Positions 18,341 through 33,100 of a stretch of DNA of 64,000 bases are shown in pieces. Source of the stretch: Archilochus colubris (taxonomy: Eukaryota > Chordata > Aves > Apodiformes > Trochilidae); contig CM041092.1 of the NCBI GenBank assembly GCA_023079485.1, forward strand, positions 6,696,627 through 6,760,626, read 5' to 3'. The position numbers and the translations under genes were made by a program. Positions within the stretch are counted from its first letter, which is position 1; each line of letters starts with the position of its first letter. Below the pieces are notes generated by a model that was given only the letters and a program-made list of their open reading frames with translations, did not search any database and was not told the DNA's origin.

Positions 18341-21300
18341 CTAAAAATCAAAGGAAACAAATTATACTTTTATTTGAGATGGGAGGGGAAACGGAACATG
18401 ATGACATCTAAAAACTTCACAATTTCAAGAAAAAAAGCACAGATTAAACCAGCATTTGTCAGACTGATTCATTTCTGCTTGCTTTATATATCAGTAATAA
18501 TATTTTTCATTAGACTTCCAAGATATGTGTCTATTACAGAGCTAACTAGTAGTCATAATAAACCATCTTGCCTTTTTTCAGACTTGCTTTTCTGAGTAGT
18601 ACTACCAGCCACAAGGAAGCAGGCATCTGAAGAGGCAGGCAACAACAGCCATCAGGTAGCAAAGAAAGTGTAAGCTATGAACACTGCCAAGATATCCTAA
18701 AGCAAAGTACACATATAAGTATCTTTCAAACCTCTGAAAGACAAACTGAAATAAAATAGCTGAAAAGATCCTCTGTTCTGCATTTCTCAAACATTTTTCT
18801 CATGACTAGTCAGAAGTGTATTAAAACCAGTACAAATCATGATAAATAGTATTTTCTGTCACCTCCGTGTGAGTAACATGATAATTAAAAATGTTTCAGG
18901 AAAATCAACAAGTGAAAAATATTAAACTGGCTGAGGGAAATTGAGAAACAAATGAAACATCTACACCATGGTTATAAACACAACTTTTACTGATGTAGGT
19001 GAAGAACCTGCACTAAGCTGTTCTCTTTCAAAATGAAGAGCTTTGCTACATGCAGGAAAAAAAGACGGAAAGAGCAAGATCTTACTGCAACCTCTTGATC
19101 CCTTCCTGGAATACAACTGTAAAACCAGCAAAAAGCAGCACTCCAGAAGACACATGCACATAAAGAATGAAGAATAATGTACCTCTCCCTGCCCCAAACA
19201 AGCCCTGCAAAAGATATTTGGGTAAGAAGAATTTTAAGTTATCATTTAAAGACTGTGTTGTATTTAATACCTCTTAAGTACTATGATATCTTAACTCATC
19301 ATAAAGTTATAACTCTGAACTTATCCCTCAGTATGACTGAGAGGACAGCAATGGCATGGAACAGCAGCACAATGGCCCTTAGATTTCCAAGTCTCCTTGC
19401 AGGCAAGATTAAAACCTGGCTACAATTACATTTCTAAGTCTGAGGAAACATATAATGTGATGCAAGATATGAGATACTAGAAGCATTATGACTTTATAAA
19501 TCTTGCTGCAAGAAGAAAGATGAAAGATGAACTGTGACTCAGGCCTGTAAAAGACCCTATTCACTGAATGCAGTGGAGGGGAAGGGCTTATGGATGAAAC
19601 AATAAATTGGAGATAAAAGGTGCAGAAATGCAACTAAGGATATGCAGTACTGCTTGGTGCCAAGTTAGCTTTTCCAGACAATCCAGATGGTGATTTAACA
19701 CTTATGAAGAAGTTCCAATTAACAATCTTTACTGCAAACAAGACTTGAATAGAGATGCTGCTTGCTTTTGTTGACTGCCATATGATTTGCATTGTATTTA
19801 GAAAAATGCTAAAAATTATTACAGGCTGAAAACAAACAATACCAAACACTTATGCCCAGCTGCAAATAAAATCTTGGAAATTAGATGTAATTTAATTGCT
19901 ACTCCCTATAGAAGTCACAAATCTAACACTGTCATCAACATCATGAAGTTTTTTCTTCACCAAGAGCTCCTGTCCCTTTGCAACACCATTTTAAAACATG
20001 GCTATCAGCACACTCAGTGAAACTTAAAACTGGAAACATATTTGCTTGTCTAGGCCAACCCAAAAAACTGATGCACAAGAAAGTCCTTCTGTTTACTACA
20101 ACCTAACTGCAAATGATCCAACTTGTTATGAAAAGATTTTTCACCTGCAGATAGATTTAAAGCCTGCAAAATTTTGTGCTATGCAACCCACATGTGTAGG
20201 TCCATGACACAATATTTATTTTCTTGGTTTATAGAATGTATCTATTTTGAGTCAACTGGAATCCATATATGCACACACACAAGATATGACAAATCCCTAC
20301 TCCAGGTTAACAATTAACAGCAAAACACATAGAAAGATGAATCTTTGTTTACCTAAAAATATGCTGGGTGGGGTTTTTTTGTGTGTATTTATTCGTTTGG
20401 TTGTTTTGGGGTTGAGTAATGACAGCCACAGATTCATTAAAATGGGTAATGCAACCTAATGTCTGTGACCCACAGTAGTGAGATTCTGGTATCTGTATAG
20501 CATTCCATCCCTGAAGTTTCCTCTAGTTCAGACAATTTTCATAGCTGAGTTAATTTAGTTTTATTTGCTAAATGTGCACAGACTAGATTAAATGAGACTT
20601 TACAAATTTTATGTGCTGCAAACAGACGGGGGACAGATCATTCCATCCATCCTTATTAATCCCCCCTCTTTCACCTCTCCATACATTTGGATGTTCATTT
20701 TTTTGTGTCCCTTGCAGTGCAGGAAAAAGAAGAAGGGTAGAAGGTAGACCTTAAGACTCACTCTACTGTTTGGAGAGAAAACGGGTTCTAGTAAGCAAAC
20801 TGGTTGATTTATATCCAATCCAAACACTGGCCATAGACTCTATGGCAATACAGATAAATATACCAATATATTGATATCAATATAAGTACACAGATTTTAA
20901 TAACAGGGACACTATACCTCTTGCCCTAAAATTATCCAAACTGTTGAAAGGACTGAATATTAGGGGTAGAACATTACCTGGGTTTGCATTAAAAATTCAA
21001 ACAGCTAGCAACAGATTTTATGAAAAAAGCCTTCTGATTTTTACTAGTTTTTATAGTTCACAACCATAGACCTATTTTAATGAAAACAAGTACAAGACAT
21101 TTAATATTTGTCACCTTTAACCTCTGGGACTGCTGTCTCCACCTAAACACTGCTGAAAGGCATGCTCTTCCTTCATCATATTGTTAACACTTTATCACCA
21201 CCATTCATCCTTAATTCTCCTAAATCTCTGAGAAGTAGTTAACCATTTTGCCCTGGCGACTTTTCTGAACACACCCCTTTTCAGAAGGAAAACTATCAGC

Positions 21301-24300
21301 TCTGAGATGGAAGTCTGGTATTTCAGTAAGACCACAACAAAAGCTCTCAATTGCTTTGCTGTGCTCAAACAAGTGATAGAGAAGCCTACATCAATCAAAG
21401 CCATTGCTGAGTTTTATGACAGAAGCCCCCAGAACCATGATACATGGGAAAAGAATGGGTCCTTTGATTTAGGTTCTATACCATATATCATCTATATGAT
21501 GATTGAAAAATTATCATATGCAAACCCACAGAACTTACTTTTAATGAGTGAGGGTATTTCTGGCAACAGGATCTACTCAACTTAATCCAATTTCTCTAAT
21601 GGGCATCAAGATCTCCATCTCCTTTTTGTTGGCAATGTAGATGGAAACAGGAAGTTTTGCTCTGCCCACAATGGAAGAAGTCAATTATTTTTCTCTTAAG
21701 AAGAGGGTAAAAGACAGAAGGTGATTTTTTTTTTTTAATCTTTGTTAAAGCTATTACTGATATCATTGCTGTCAAAAAGACCCCAGAAACTGCTGTCAAA
21801 ATAACTTAATCAAATTCAGGGCAGGAAATTGGATTAGAAGGGTGGGAGTGAAAAAATCTACATTCAACATAGAAAGTGGAAAGGTAAAATAAAAATTTAT
21901 TTCTTAAACAAGCTTCTCTTCACCAGGTATTTCTAAAAGATCTTTGCACAGGTATAGAGAGTATTCCCTTGTTGTGGACAATAATCACCTACCTTATTTT
22001 TCCTACTATTATAAGTAGTTTACCCCCTAACTTTACAGTCAGTCTCAGTCATGCTCAATTCCCTGTAAGTCTTATTACCTGTCATCTAGAAATCTCCAGA
22101 CCGTATGCAGCACCTTGTCTTAAGCTCTCAACATCTGCTCTAATTACACCTAAAGCTGTATTGCTCTTCACAAGTTGTTTTATTATCTAAGCATTAAAGA
22201 CTGGAACTTAATTACCCAGCTGTACTCTCCCTGAGCCAGATTAAATGTGAACCAGTACAGAGAAAGCCATGCTTACTGTCCTGTATACCTATGTTAGTGC
22301 TTAAAGAAAGCCAAACCAATCAATGCATCAAAATTTAAGGCAGGACACAAGAGTAGTTGTGTTGTTTATCTATCCCAGCATTAGGCCAGCAACCACAGGA
22401 AAACTAAGCAAAGTAGAGGATCAAGAAGCAGCTGGGAAGCAGGGGTGGGTGGTAAATACTCAGGCACAGAGAGAGGCAGCAAAAATAACAGAAAGAAAGA
22501 GACAATCAGCTTTTTACACACATGAAAAAAACGTATGATTTTCTTACACTCATCATATAATTTCCATATGCTAAATGTGAAGAGATACAGATAGAAACTG
22601 ATTCTCCCTAGTGGCTCTACATTTCCCATAAGCATTTCCAAACTACTTCAAACTTCCTAAGTCTCCTGTGTCTTTCAGAAAAGCAGTCTCAGCGAAGATG
22701 AACACAGAATGTCACACAGATAATTTCTGACCAGTTATCAAGAATCCCCCATTGACAACTCCAAGAACCATCTCCACAGTCACATTAAGTGAAAAGGCTG
22801 GGAATGTGCTCAAAAGAGTGGGAACAGAGTTGAGAATGGATAATATAAATCTAACAGAAGATATCTACATTTTCACGTTTTTGCTGTTGGTTTGCTTTTG
22901 CTATAGCAAAAACATTTCATTTCTTAAGTCTTCAAGCTTGGAGACACAGAGCTGACATTCCTCTGCTTAAAAATAAAAGAACCCTTTATGCATATACACA
23001 CACCCAGGAGTCACAGCACTATGCTATATTCTATACTATTCATGCTAAACTCCATAAAACTGAGATCAATATCGGGTTTACTTCTATTATCTTTAAAGCA
23101 GGATTATAAAGACAATTTTCCCTAGAAAGGGAGTATGAGGAAGGGGACAAAAATAATAAAAGATGCTCTGCACCAAACAACATATCTCTTTGCAATAAAA
23201 AGACTAGAGTTGTATTGTCCTCACCAGAACCTGTACTGTTTACTTAAGGGGAATTTACAAATTATATTCTCTCTAGGAGACCTTAACTTTGTATAGGATT
23301 CATTTTATCTCAAAAACTCTCTAAACTCTCATAATATCATGAGAAAATGAAAACTTAACAAGCACTGGCCTCTTACCATAACTTGCATGAGAAACAACTC
23401 CCTCAGCAGCCTAAGTGGAAGAACTGATTGATAAGTACAGCAAAATCTCTGGGAACTGAGTCTCAAGTCTTGCCTTACCCCAGCATACTGGTGATACAAG
23501 TGGGTGGGTTTTTTGTTGTTTTGGGTTTTGTTGCTTGGTTTAAAAGAAAAAGGTCAGGACCTTCATAAGAAAAGAGATCTTTGAAGACTTTTACATAAAA
23601 GACTTACCACAACAAGGGCTTTTCCAGCTATTTTTTACCTCAATTATTTTAGGAAACATTTAAACACAATATAAACGTATTTTCATCAGCATTTATAACC
23701 TCAGGGTTCCTGTGACTAGAACAAACACCAGCCTTCCCAACCAACAACACTTGTGAAAAGTTGTATCCTTCTTTGTTAAAAGGAAATGAGAAAATGTTTA
23801 TGCCTTAAGCAGAAAGATATGGATCAAAATTCTCATTCTTAAATTAACAAAAACTATAGGTAGTACTAAAAAAGAATTATTACATCCAGTTACTTAGTTC
23901 TTAAGGACCACTACTGACACAGTGCTCAGAAACAATTCATTTTGGCAAGTTAGACTGATGCCTCAGCCAGCAACTTCAGCAAGTAACACACTGCTGTGAA
24001 AAAGGGGAGGGTTTGCTTCTTCCTTCTACTCCCTGCAGTGTCTGCCCCATGCTCTTTAAGTGTGCTCCCATCTCCCACCCTCACATCAGTTCCAGTGCTT
24101 GCTGAGCTTTTCCATGGTGTGATTCAACATGAAGTGACCAAGAACCATAAAGTTCTTGTGCCAGGGTAGATTCTGCTGGGCTAGGAAGCTTGTATGAGCA
24201 CTAGCCAGCATGAATAAAGCAACAAGAGGGACAAAAAACCCAGCTGTACCTCTCTCTTTCTGCAGTGGGAACTTTTATACCAGCTCTGCTCCAGAGGTCA

Positions 24301-27300
24301 GTTAAAGAGCCTCTTTAACAGCACCCAGGGATTCAAAGATTTAAAATCTACCATGGCTTTTATAAAAATGAAGCAGTAAGTCTTAATATCACCATTCATT
24401 TAACTGCAAAGCAGCTCTGTACAATTATGAGATAAAAAGTGGAATTATGCTGAGGCAGCTGTTCACTTTTTCCAAAAAAGCCACACATGTAACTGTTCAA
24501 ATGCTCTCTACATGTTCTCATGTCTGAAGTTTGTGACCCATCAAACAACTAAGAACCAAAGAACCCTCACCTACTGTATTGTTCAGGTCTGATCTTAATA
24601 ACATGATCTGAACGAGAAATCTGACAATTTTAAAAGCATGAATGACAAAAATTCCCTAATCTTGTTGACATTTATAAACTTGAAAATGCTATACAAATGA
24701 ATGCTGCATTGGCTTAAATACAATTGAAAAATTTATGCTTTTGCAAATGATAAAATGGTCTACACAGGCTCTAAATTTAGACACTAATCAGTTAAGAAGT
24801 GAATGCTATTTACTGCATTAGAAGATACTTCTTTATTTCATCGAAGTTATTTAGTGAGCAGATTTTCCAAGAAACAGCATAAAGATAAATGGGAATAAAA
24901 TAGCATAATGCACAGTTACTCTACCTCTTCCAAAATTAAGGACTGACTGCATCTCACGGCCTATGCAAGTTATGTCCTACTACCTGCTGAGTGCAGGCAT
25001 CATTTAAAACCTCACTGGACACAGTCTGCAAGTGTTTGCTCGTAAATTTGTTGCTTTCTTGAGAAAATTCCCTCCAAAGGAGCTCTAGCTTTTCTTTTTT
25101 TCTGAAGGAGAGATAAGGAAAGAAAATAATATATGAAACTGACTTCAAGATAGTTAACTGCATTAACCTCTCAAAAATTACTTCAGCTCAACAATAGCAA
25201 AGCATTAAGTTAGTGGAAAATACATATTTTGAATGGCTAAGTCCCTCCTCCCTGAGAGGACATGCCTGCCTAAAGCCATGAGGAAAGAAATTATTTAGAA
25301 ATATTGGAAAATTATTTAGAAATGCTTATGAAATACAACATGACAGATCTTCAGTTTTTGCTAGCATAGTTCTGTTGGCCTGGGAGGCAAGGAATGAATG
25401 CCCTTCTCACATGACATTGCTGCACCAGCAAAAGCTCTGTAGAAACAACTATGCTGACAGAAGATTTTGTTGGCTTAGCTTACATCATTCAGAGAAACCT
25501 AACTGACAGCAGAAAAACTCCTCCTGTCTCTTAAGCTGTTTCTACTCTTGTCAGCCTCATGGCAGATGTTACATACAGTTTTGTATCTGTGCCCTCACAT
25601 CATCACCCTCCCCCAACTTCAAGCAATTTCATCTTTCAAGCAGTCCTCCACTCTTCCCTTTTTATCCTTATTTTGTTTATATTGTATGCTCACCCATCAT
25701 CTTTTATCAGCTCCTTTTGTCATCTTGCATTTTTTTCCCATAAAATTTTCACTCATTTTCAACTCTCTATTTAGAAAGCCTCCAACAATGCCATGAAACA
25801 CAGTCTGTAATACCTCATAGCACAAATCTCTGCATCACCACAGAGGTCATAAAGCCACTCAGATCAAGGACCCAAAACCTGTTTCAAACTATCAAATGCA
25901 AGGAGTCAGTTGTCTTAGTAAAAACAACTCTTAAAAACCAAAAAAGAATCACACTTTATTAGCACGTTCCCTGAAGCTAGATTTCTAGTGTTAAGGCTTT
26001 AAAATAGAATACAAAGAGAGTCACGATATGCTTTCCTCTGTCTGATGGGAAAAAAATTATTAGTTTGCAAAAAAATAACTGGCTTTCAGTTAATGCTGTT
26101 ATCAATGCTTGTTAGAGGTCTTATAGCACATTAAAGGATAGCCTGAGCTGTTTAATGTTGCTTTAAAAATAAAAGAAAAAGCAAAAAGCAAAAACTTGCT
26201 TTATATTACTAAACTGTAAACTAACAAAAGGTATCTTCAAGAACAGTTACAGCTCAACACTAATTAATGTTAGCATATTTAAAACAATACAGAAGAGTAC
26301 ATATTTTCAGTTCAGATGCAATTAAAAAAAATCTTGCTATTCAACACACTCAACAGAAACATGTAACAAAGGACATGCAGAAAACACAATCAAATAAAGC
26401 AGATGTCATGTACATACAGGTCCTCAGGTGAAACAGTAGCACAACAAAACCTCAAAATAGCCCAAGACTGTTTTTCCCTCAAGTTTAAGTAAATAAACTG
26501 GAAGCATTGCATGTGACTATTTTGGTGGATATCCTTCAAATAGCATCTTTCTTATGACACAAATCCTCATTTTACTTAGAAAACAGCCATCCAGAACTGC
26601 ACACAGCAGATAATATTTTTTTTATAATATTTTTTTAATACAGAATTCGGGTTTTCTTCTTAGACTTTGTAAGTTTGTATTTTTCCTATGGCATTTTCAC
26701 CAATAGGAACAGGGAGAAAAAAAAAAAGTCTCTAAAGCAGACACACAAATTTTAGCAATTGATGGTAGGAACAGACTCCTGAAGTTACCATGCCAAATTA
26801 AGGATTCTGTTTAGCACCTTCAATACTCAAGATTATGGAATGGGCTTGCTGTTCAAAAAAGTTATGAAGGAAAAGCTTCAAATTCAAGCACTTTCTTTGT
26901 CCCTTATAACAAGAACCACCAATTTGAGGAGTTACCATAACATTATGGTCTCTCCCTACATAAAGAAGAAGATTAAAGAAGATTAAAACAACCAAAGCAA
27001 AAAACAAGAGAAATGTGACAAAACTTTCCATAGGGTACTATTAACACTCTCACTCATGTATTGCTTCCAGTTTCACACAGTACTACACATTTGCAAGAGG
27101 CATCATTGCTTAATGAGTATAAAAATTATGTAACAACAAATCAGAATTTTAAAACTGTCCACTAACTAACATTAATCCTTTAGCAATGTATTTTTGCCTA
27201 GTTTATAACAAATCCATAGCAGTTCTGATGTCTGCTTTGGTAGTGCAGAAAACTGAAAGAGATCTGAATGACCACTGATTCATGAAATCAAGTATCATGA

Positions 27301-27875
27301 TTTTTAATGGCCATTTAGTATAACTTTTTATCTCAACAAAAGGAGATTCAGTCCACAACAACTGAGTCACCAGCATCCTGCCCCAGAGAAACACATTTTT
27401 ATGCAGTCTGTTGTAAAAAAGCCTACTCTTGCTATTTTGATTTGAAATTTATTTTTTGGTTCAAAGCTTACTTTGAATAAATTAATCTTATAGTTCCTAA
27501 TTAGGATGGAGACAACAGTAACACTTTTAAAAAAATTATGTACATATAAATATACACCTACATTTTTTCCACCTAGGGAAATTTTCTTGGTTTAGCAGAT
27601 ATTTATAATGGTTTTCCAATCCTGGCACACATAGAATATTCAGTAAAAAAAATGAGCAGGAATGTCAATATTAAATAAGATTATATGAAAAAAGTCTTTT
27701 TAAAGTCAACATTATATGACTTTAAGGATGAGATACGAGATTTAGGATTGTGATGATCCCTGTTAATTGATAAGACCTAAAATGTCTTTTTTGTAAAAGA
27801 AAAAAAAAAAGGAAAAAAGAAAGAAACCCAAACGCAAACTGCAATTTGTCTACATTTTTATTCTTGTTTTTTCAG

Positions 27876-28312
27876 ACAGCATTGAGCTATCCTATTTCAG
27901 AACACCCATACCTGTGTCATATTGGCATTTTGGTTTATTATGCAGTTATGCAAGACATGCTTTCCATAATTCCTCCCACAAGCTCTGTCCCTTCAGAAAT
28001 CTCTGTACAGCCTGGGTGTCCATAGGTCAGGCTGTTGAGGCACTTGCTGAAGCCTCTGAGACAACAGAAACTCAGCAGCTGGGCACGGAGCTGTCACTGA
28101 CACTCAGTCAGTCACCAAAATGTGCAGAGCCTATACTGAGCTCCTCATTAGCAATTCACAAGCAACTGATGCAAAAGCTTTCTGAAACTGTGGAGTGCTA
28201 TAAAATGGCTGTGCAGATTTTAATCACTTTCACCATTAGCAGTCAGATTGCTGTCAGAACAGAAGTTTATACTGCACTAAAAGAAATTTTGATGCAACAC
28301 AATGCTCCTATG
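27876..28312 (+). other. Candidate plus-strand exon, 145 codons open, product not recognised
   Basis: Inside the first intron of R3HDM1 but on the opposite strand. It starts after a very strong acceptor (the pyrimidine tract TTTTTATTCTTGTTTTTTCAG ends at 27875). A single frame then stays open for 437 nt (two bases plus 145 codons) up to a plausible donor, CCTATG|GTAAAG. The second half reads like real protein: helix-prone blocks such as AVEALAEASETTETQQLG, LAIHKQLMQKLSETVECYK and VRTEVYTALKEILMQHN, with amphipathic spacing suggestive of helical repeats. I do not recognise the family and assign no function. Open frames of 115-130 codons occur by chance elsewhere in this window, so length alone is weak evidence. 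An internal acceptor (CTCTGTACAG, ending 28010) in the same phase would give a shorter 302-nt exon. Confidence 0.35.
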
Positions 28313-28856
28313 GTAAAGATATTAATTTCTTTTCCAATTTTTTCAGTTTGGCAACTTTAAAAAAACAGCAGTAAGTTACTTCACAGTGCCAGAAGATAAA
28401 TGCAGTTGTCATCAGCAGTATGAATTCCATGGTAATTTTCTAGACTGGAACATAAGTACTATCAGAGTCCAAATAAGGAAGAAAAATATTTTGTGAAAAG
28501 AGGTAGAAAAAAAAGCCAGTTATGATATGCTAATTATCATACTTTCAAAATCAGTATCCAGGATATCCAGTATCCAGTAGTCTTTTAATTTTCTTGCTTG
28601 TGACAAGCTGCTATTGCTACCCCATCTGTAGCATTACCACAGTGCCCATTAGTACAACTGCAGACTGATAATCTATCTTTGCATTTCTCTAGCAACCACT
28701 AAGAAGAACCCTGAATACCAAGTAAGGCTGGAAGGCAAATGGAGCAGTATTTTTAATCTGGGGGCTCCAGAGAGGGAAGGTAAACTCTTAGAATGCTACA
28801 ATACCTCATCAATAGGAGAGCAGATCTCTATATTTTTAAGTGACAAGATTAAAAAA

Positions 28857-28912
28857 AATATATATATCAAATATATACACATGTATATATACACACACAA
28901 ATACACATTTCT
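28857..28912. repeat. AT/AC dinucleotide-rich simple repeat
   Basis: Alternating TATATA and ATACACAC tracts, imperfect, preceded by an A run. An ordinary intronic microsatellite, likely polymorphic. Confidence 0.85.
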
Positions 28913-29249
28913 ATAACATTACAAGCATAGGAAATAACAAATATGTAACACTGCAGCAGTGTCAGTATCAGAATATCTTTTTGTAAACAGTATATAAAAT
29001 ACCTTTTGTGACTGCCCCAGTCTGTGACAGGTCTAAATATTCATCTGCTTGTTACTTTCTTCTGCTACCTCTGTGCTTCATCTTTAAAGCCTCCACTCTT
29101 ACTGGCTGCCCATGGCAGTGGCCACACTCTACCCATCTCAGCTGTCATCCCTGATGCCAGATCACGGGGGAAGGAAGGGTGGAAAGAAAACCCAAACCAG
29201 AACAAAATGCACCTAGAAACGTGCCTTTTTCTCTAGCTGATGATCTGGG

Positions 29250-30130
29250 TTGATGCAGTGCCGTTTTGGTAACTGGGGAAGGGCCCTAGGGGTGGCTCCT
29301 GTGAGAAGCTGCTGAAAGCTCTGGCTCCAAGAGGTCCAGTCCATCAGTGACAAAGGATGTGCCTCTGCCACTATCATATTCCAGAAGGGGAAACAAGTGG
29401 CTATAAGACCTCAGGGCAGGGAAGAGGAGACCACAATACCAGAGGTGAGAGTCATGCCAGAGATGCAAGGTGAGGAAGGAGCAGGAGAAGGTGCCTGAGC
29501 AGAGGTTCCCATATATCCTGTGGTGAGATGGCTGGGTGCCCTATGCCCTATGGAGAAGCAGGATGGAGCAGTCTGTTCCTGGGGGACCGGCACTGAAGGA
29601 GCTCATGAAGGACTCTCTCCCATAGGAGGGACCTCACGCTGAAGTAGGGGAAGACTGAGAAAGCCTTCTCTGTCAGGAGGAAGGAGCAGTAGAAAACTAG
29701 CGGAAAGAGCCCTTCTTGCTCCTAGGGCTGATCCTGAGGCCTCGGGGTTTAGCCCATTCCTGGATGATGTCCTAAGGCTGTTCCTGAGGCCTCGGGATCT
29801 ACCCCTTCTTGCCTGCTCCTGGGGCTCCTCGAGCTGTGGACTTCTCCATCCTCACTGAAGAGTGAGAGCCCTCTCTGTGGGTGTCAGCTGCTCTCTTATT
29901 GGCCCCCTGCTCCTGCACATGCTCAGGAGGGAGGCCAGACACAGGTGAACCCACACCCACTCATCAATAACTCAGGGCACCTGGTCCTGTCTCACTACAG
30001 AAAACAACATGTTGGGAACATAAGGAGCTAGAAATACAGGAAGTAATTCGGGGCTGGGAATGAGGGAGGAGCGGGGTACAGTATTTAAGCTTTGGGGTTT
30101 ATATTTTCATTACTGGCTGGGCCTAAACCA
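29250..30130 (+). mobile_element. Probable endogenous-retrovirus-like (LTR element) remnant
   Basis: A roughly 0.9-kb block that differs sharply from the surrounding AT-rich intron: G-rich, stop-ridden, with phrases such as GGAGCTCATGAAGGACTC, CATAGGAGGGACCTCACGCT and AGGAGGAAGGAGCAGTAG. From memory these resemble the 3'/LTR-proximal part of avian ERV-L-type elements. The right end has a promoter-like GTATTTAAGC at 30081-30090, as a U3/R boundary might. No gag, pol or env frame is intact and I see no clean paired LTRs, TG...CA ends or primer-binding site. It is either a degraded solo LTR plus flank or another GC-rich repeat. It is broken and non-functional as a virus. Confidence 0.45.
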
Positions 30131-33100
30131 CGACACTGAAGATGGCAGCTCTTGAAATATCTGGTTTTTTTCTTGTGAATATCAGGTTCACTGTAAATGA
30201 TGGCTATTCCTCTTCTCTACTCAACAGTTACCTCCCTACACTAATATACACATCAGCTATTCCTGTCCTTCTACCCCAGGCTATGGTTTCAGGTATGCAG
30301 ACAACAGTCCTTTTGATCTGGATACCGCCGCTCCTTGCCCCATCAACCCAATTACCTCCCAACACACCCTAATTACTCTAAGGAAATGCATACAAAAGGC
30401 ACAGTTCTGGAAGGCCCTTCATGTTTTCACAGGGGTTTCACCTCTTTCATCTGGTCTGCATGGGGAGTATAATTCATCATGGTAGAGACTTATAGGAGGA
30501 TGTTAAAGAAAACTTTAAAAATAATAAATTATTTAATGAATTCCATATAGGTGAACACCTATGTGCACAAGCCATTCGTTGCAGGGTCTGTACTCTGCAT
30601 GCTGCCAAAGAGAATTTTCAAGTTTGACACATAATCAAATCACATTAATGTCTGAATAATCTAAATAGTCTTCTTACAGGGCACTTGGAAAACATGTCTG
30701 TGTGCATGTGTGTATTTACTGTTACTGATATGGTATGTATTTGGTATTTCACATATGTCCCAGCAGATAAACAGTAAGATCAGGAACAAGGTGTCTGCAT
30801 AAGGAGGAAGGATTCTCTAGGCTTGAGAAAAAGATAAGCAACACAGCCACAACAACTTCCAAACCCCTTTCCTGACAAACAAATACCCTCTACAATAGTT
30901 CTCAACTGTTCACAAATTAATACTCATAAGAAAATGCCCCCAAACCAGTATCCAACTCACAGAAGAGAGAAAACTGTACTGCCTTGAATTGGCACAGAAG
31001 GAAATCCAAATAGATTTAAAAAGCAAAAATATAGCATGGTCAGTTGTATAAGATATACTTAGGAAGCAGGTGTTACTGGCTCTGCAATAACCAATGTGAG
31101 GTATAAGGGCCCTATATTCTCCCAAAACAACTCACAGTACTATTTACAGGCCTGTACATTTCCAGGGCAGAAAAAGCAGGGCACCAACTCTTGGAGGAGG
31201 AAGCATGCAGCTAACAAACTGAAATGTTTACCTTTAGCTTTAGAAGAAAGAACAAAGGACAAGAAAGAATATTAGTTTTCCAAAGACTCGCTAAAAGAAG
31301 CTAAAAAGCAAGCTTCTGAACCAACTGAAAAAAAATTTTAAAAAACCTTGAGAAAGAAAAGGCTTTAAAAAGCCTAGAATGGGATACTTTGTTAAGTAAA
31401 CTACTTATCACAATTCCAAAATTAACTTCATCTATTTCTAAAGGAAACCGAGCAGCTTTTCACAGTTACCTAAGAAAGGGAGAGACACTTGAAGGTGTGT
31501 TTGTCCTATCTACGTGAACTTCACAGAAGCACCACAGGAAGCCATCTTCTCATCACTGCAAGTTTCATCCACTTTGAGTTTCTCTTCTGAACTGCTAGTA
31601 AGTCTTCAGCATTTGATAGAACAGAAACCTCATCTCTACCCTTAGGTAATTTCTCTAACTCCAAACTGATCATTAATACCTATTCTGTATTTAGTTCTTA
31701 TTTCCCTATTCAAACCCCTCACTTCCAAGAAAACACAAACCCTCAAGCAATGCAGTTTCATTCCTTCACACCATAAGCACAGTTTAGATAAGCCATAAAC
31801 AAACATCTTTCTCTAGTGGTTTATTTTTTATTCCAATAAGTGGAATATATCCTAGTTCTTACCAGTATAAATGAAACCAATTTATTGTGCTGCTGTTTAA
31901 GAGTCACCAATTAGCTATGGTTACTAGATAATGATAGGGTTCTCCAGCCCTAAATACAGTAGATTTTAAACAAACCCCCTAAATTTAAACAATCCCAAAA
32001 CACTTTGCACAGCTAGCTTTTAAGACTAAATGTAATTATGTTTCATATGCCCTCTGGACAACAGATACCAAACGACCAAGTGTCTGTCTGGTGGGTCCAT
32101 CTGTAGCACTGATTGCTGATGGAAGACTAACTTGTTAATTAAACAGTTTAGAATGACAGTTTAAAAACAAGCTGAAAAAATATTCCTAGTATTCACAGAA
32201 ATCAAGACTAAAAAAATCTCTTTACAAGTATGCATTATAACAATCTACTACAAAAATAAATATATCTCTGGGTATGAGTAAACTTGTGGTGTTAAGTGGA
32301 GTACAAAATTTCTAAATAATTAAATAAGAGTAACATTCACATTATCAGACTTCTCAAAGAAAAAAAAAAAATCCAAAAAACAACACACCCAGACAAAAAA
32401 ATTTGGTGTCTCTGAAAGTTAACAGAGGGTATTACTAAAAATATGGAAGGGATATTTTTGTCACCTGTCCAGTTCTCCCCCTCTTCAACTAGGCAGTTCT
32501 CATCTTGTGCTTATTTCAAGGAGTGAGGAAGACTTAGAAAGCAAATACTAGTAGATGATCCTACACTTAACTGAGGTAGTTATTACCTTCATTAATCATA
32601 GTCCTTAAAGTCACACTTAGTGAAGAAAAAAACAAAAAGCAAAAATCACAAATCAAACCCCAACCCTTTTCTTTTCCTCTAGAAATCACATTAGAGCACA
32701 TTTTAAAAGGTCATATTTCTCATTTTCTGAGAACTAGATCATTTTATTACACAAGAAGAAAAAAAAAAGAAAAAAAGGCTACTAGTGGAAACCTTAGCCT
32801 GTCTGCATAATCTGGAATAAGAACTTCTCAGATTACATTCAACCACAGGCTGATTTTTGAGATCCAGAGAAAACATTGCTTCTTAATAAACTAAACAGAG
32901 TATGGCTTCTCCAGTTTAAGCAATCAACTGAGAAATGTCTCATGCTAAACAAAGGAATGAATATATCACAAAGCCAAACTAAAGACTGGTTACTACATTT
33001 TGACAGATACCTGTTTTATCAGTGTAATCTCTGTCCTTTAAGCCCCAGCTGTTCCTACTACTGAACATGCTCATTCACTATCACTTCTAAAATTTGGGTC

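Noticed and set aside
30142..30372. 76-codon ORF just downstream of the TATA-like site at 30081
   Set aside because: It is a hydrophobic, Pro/Leu/Ser-rich translation without a recognisable domain, and it sits next to a repeat remnant.
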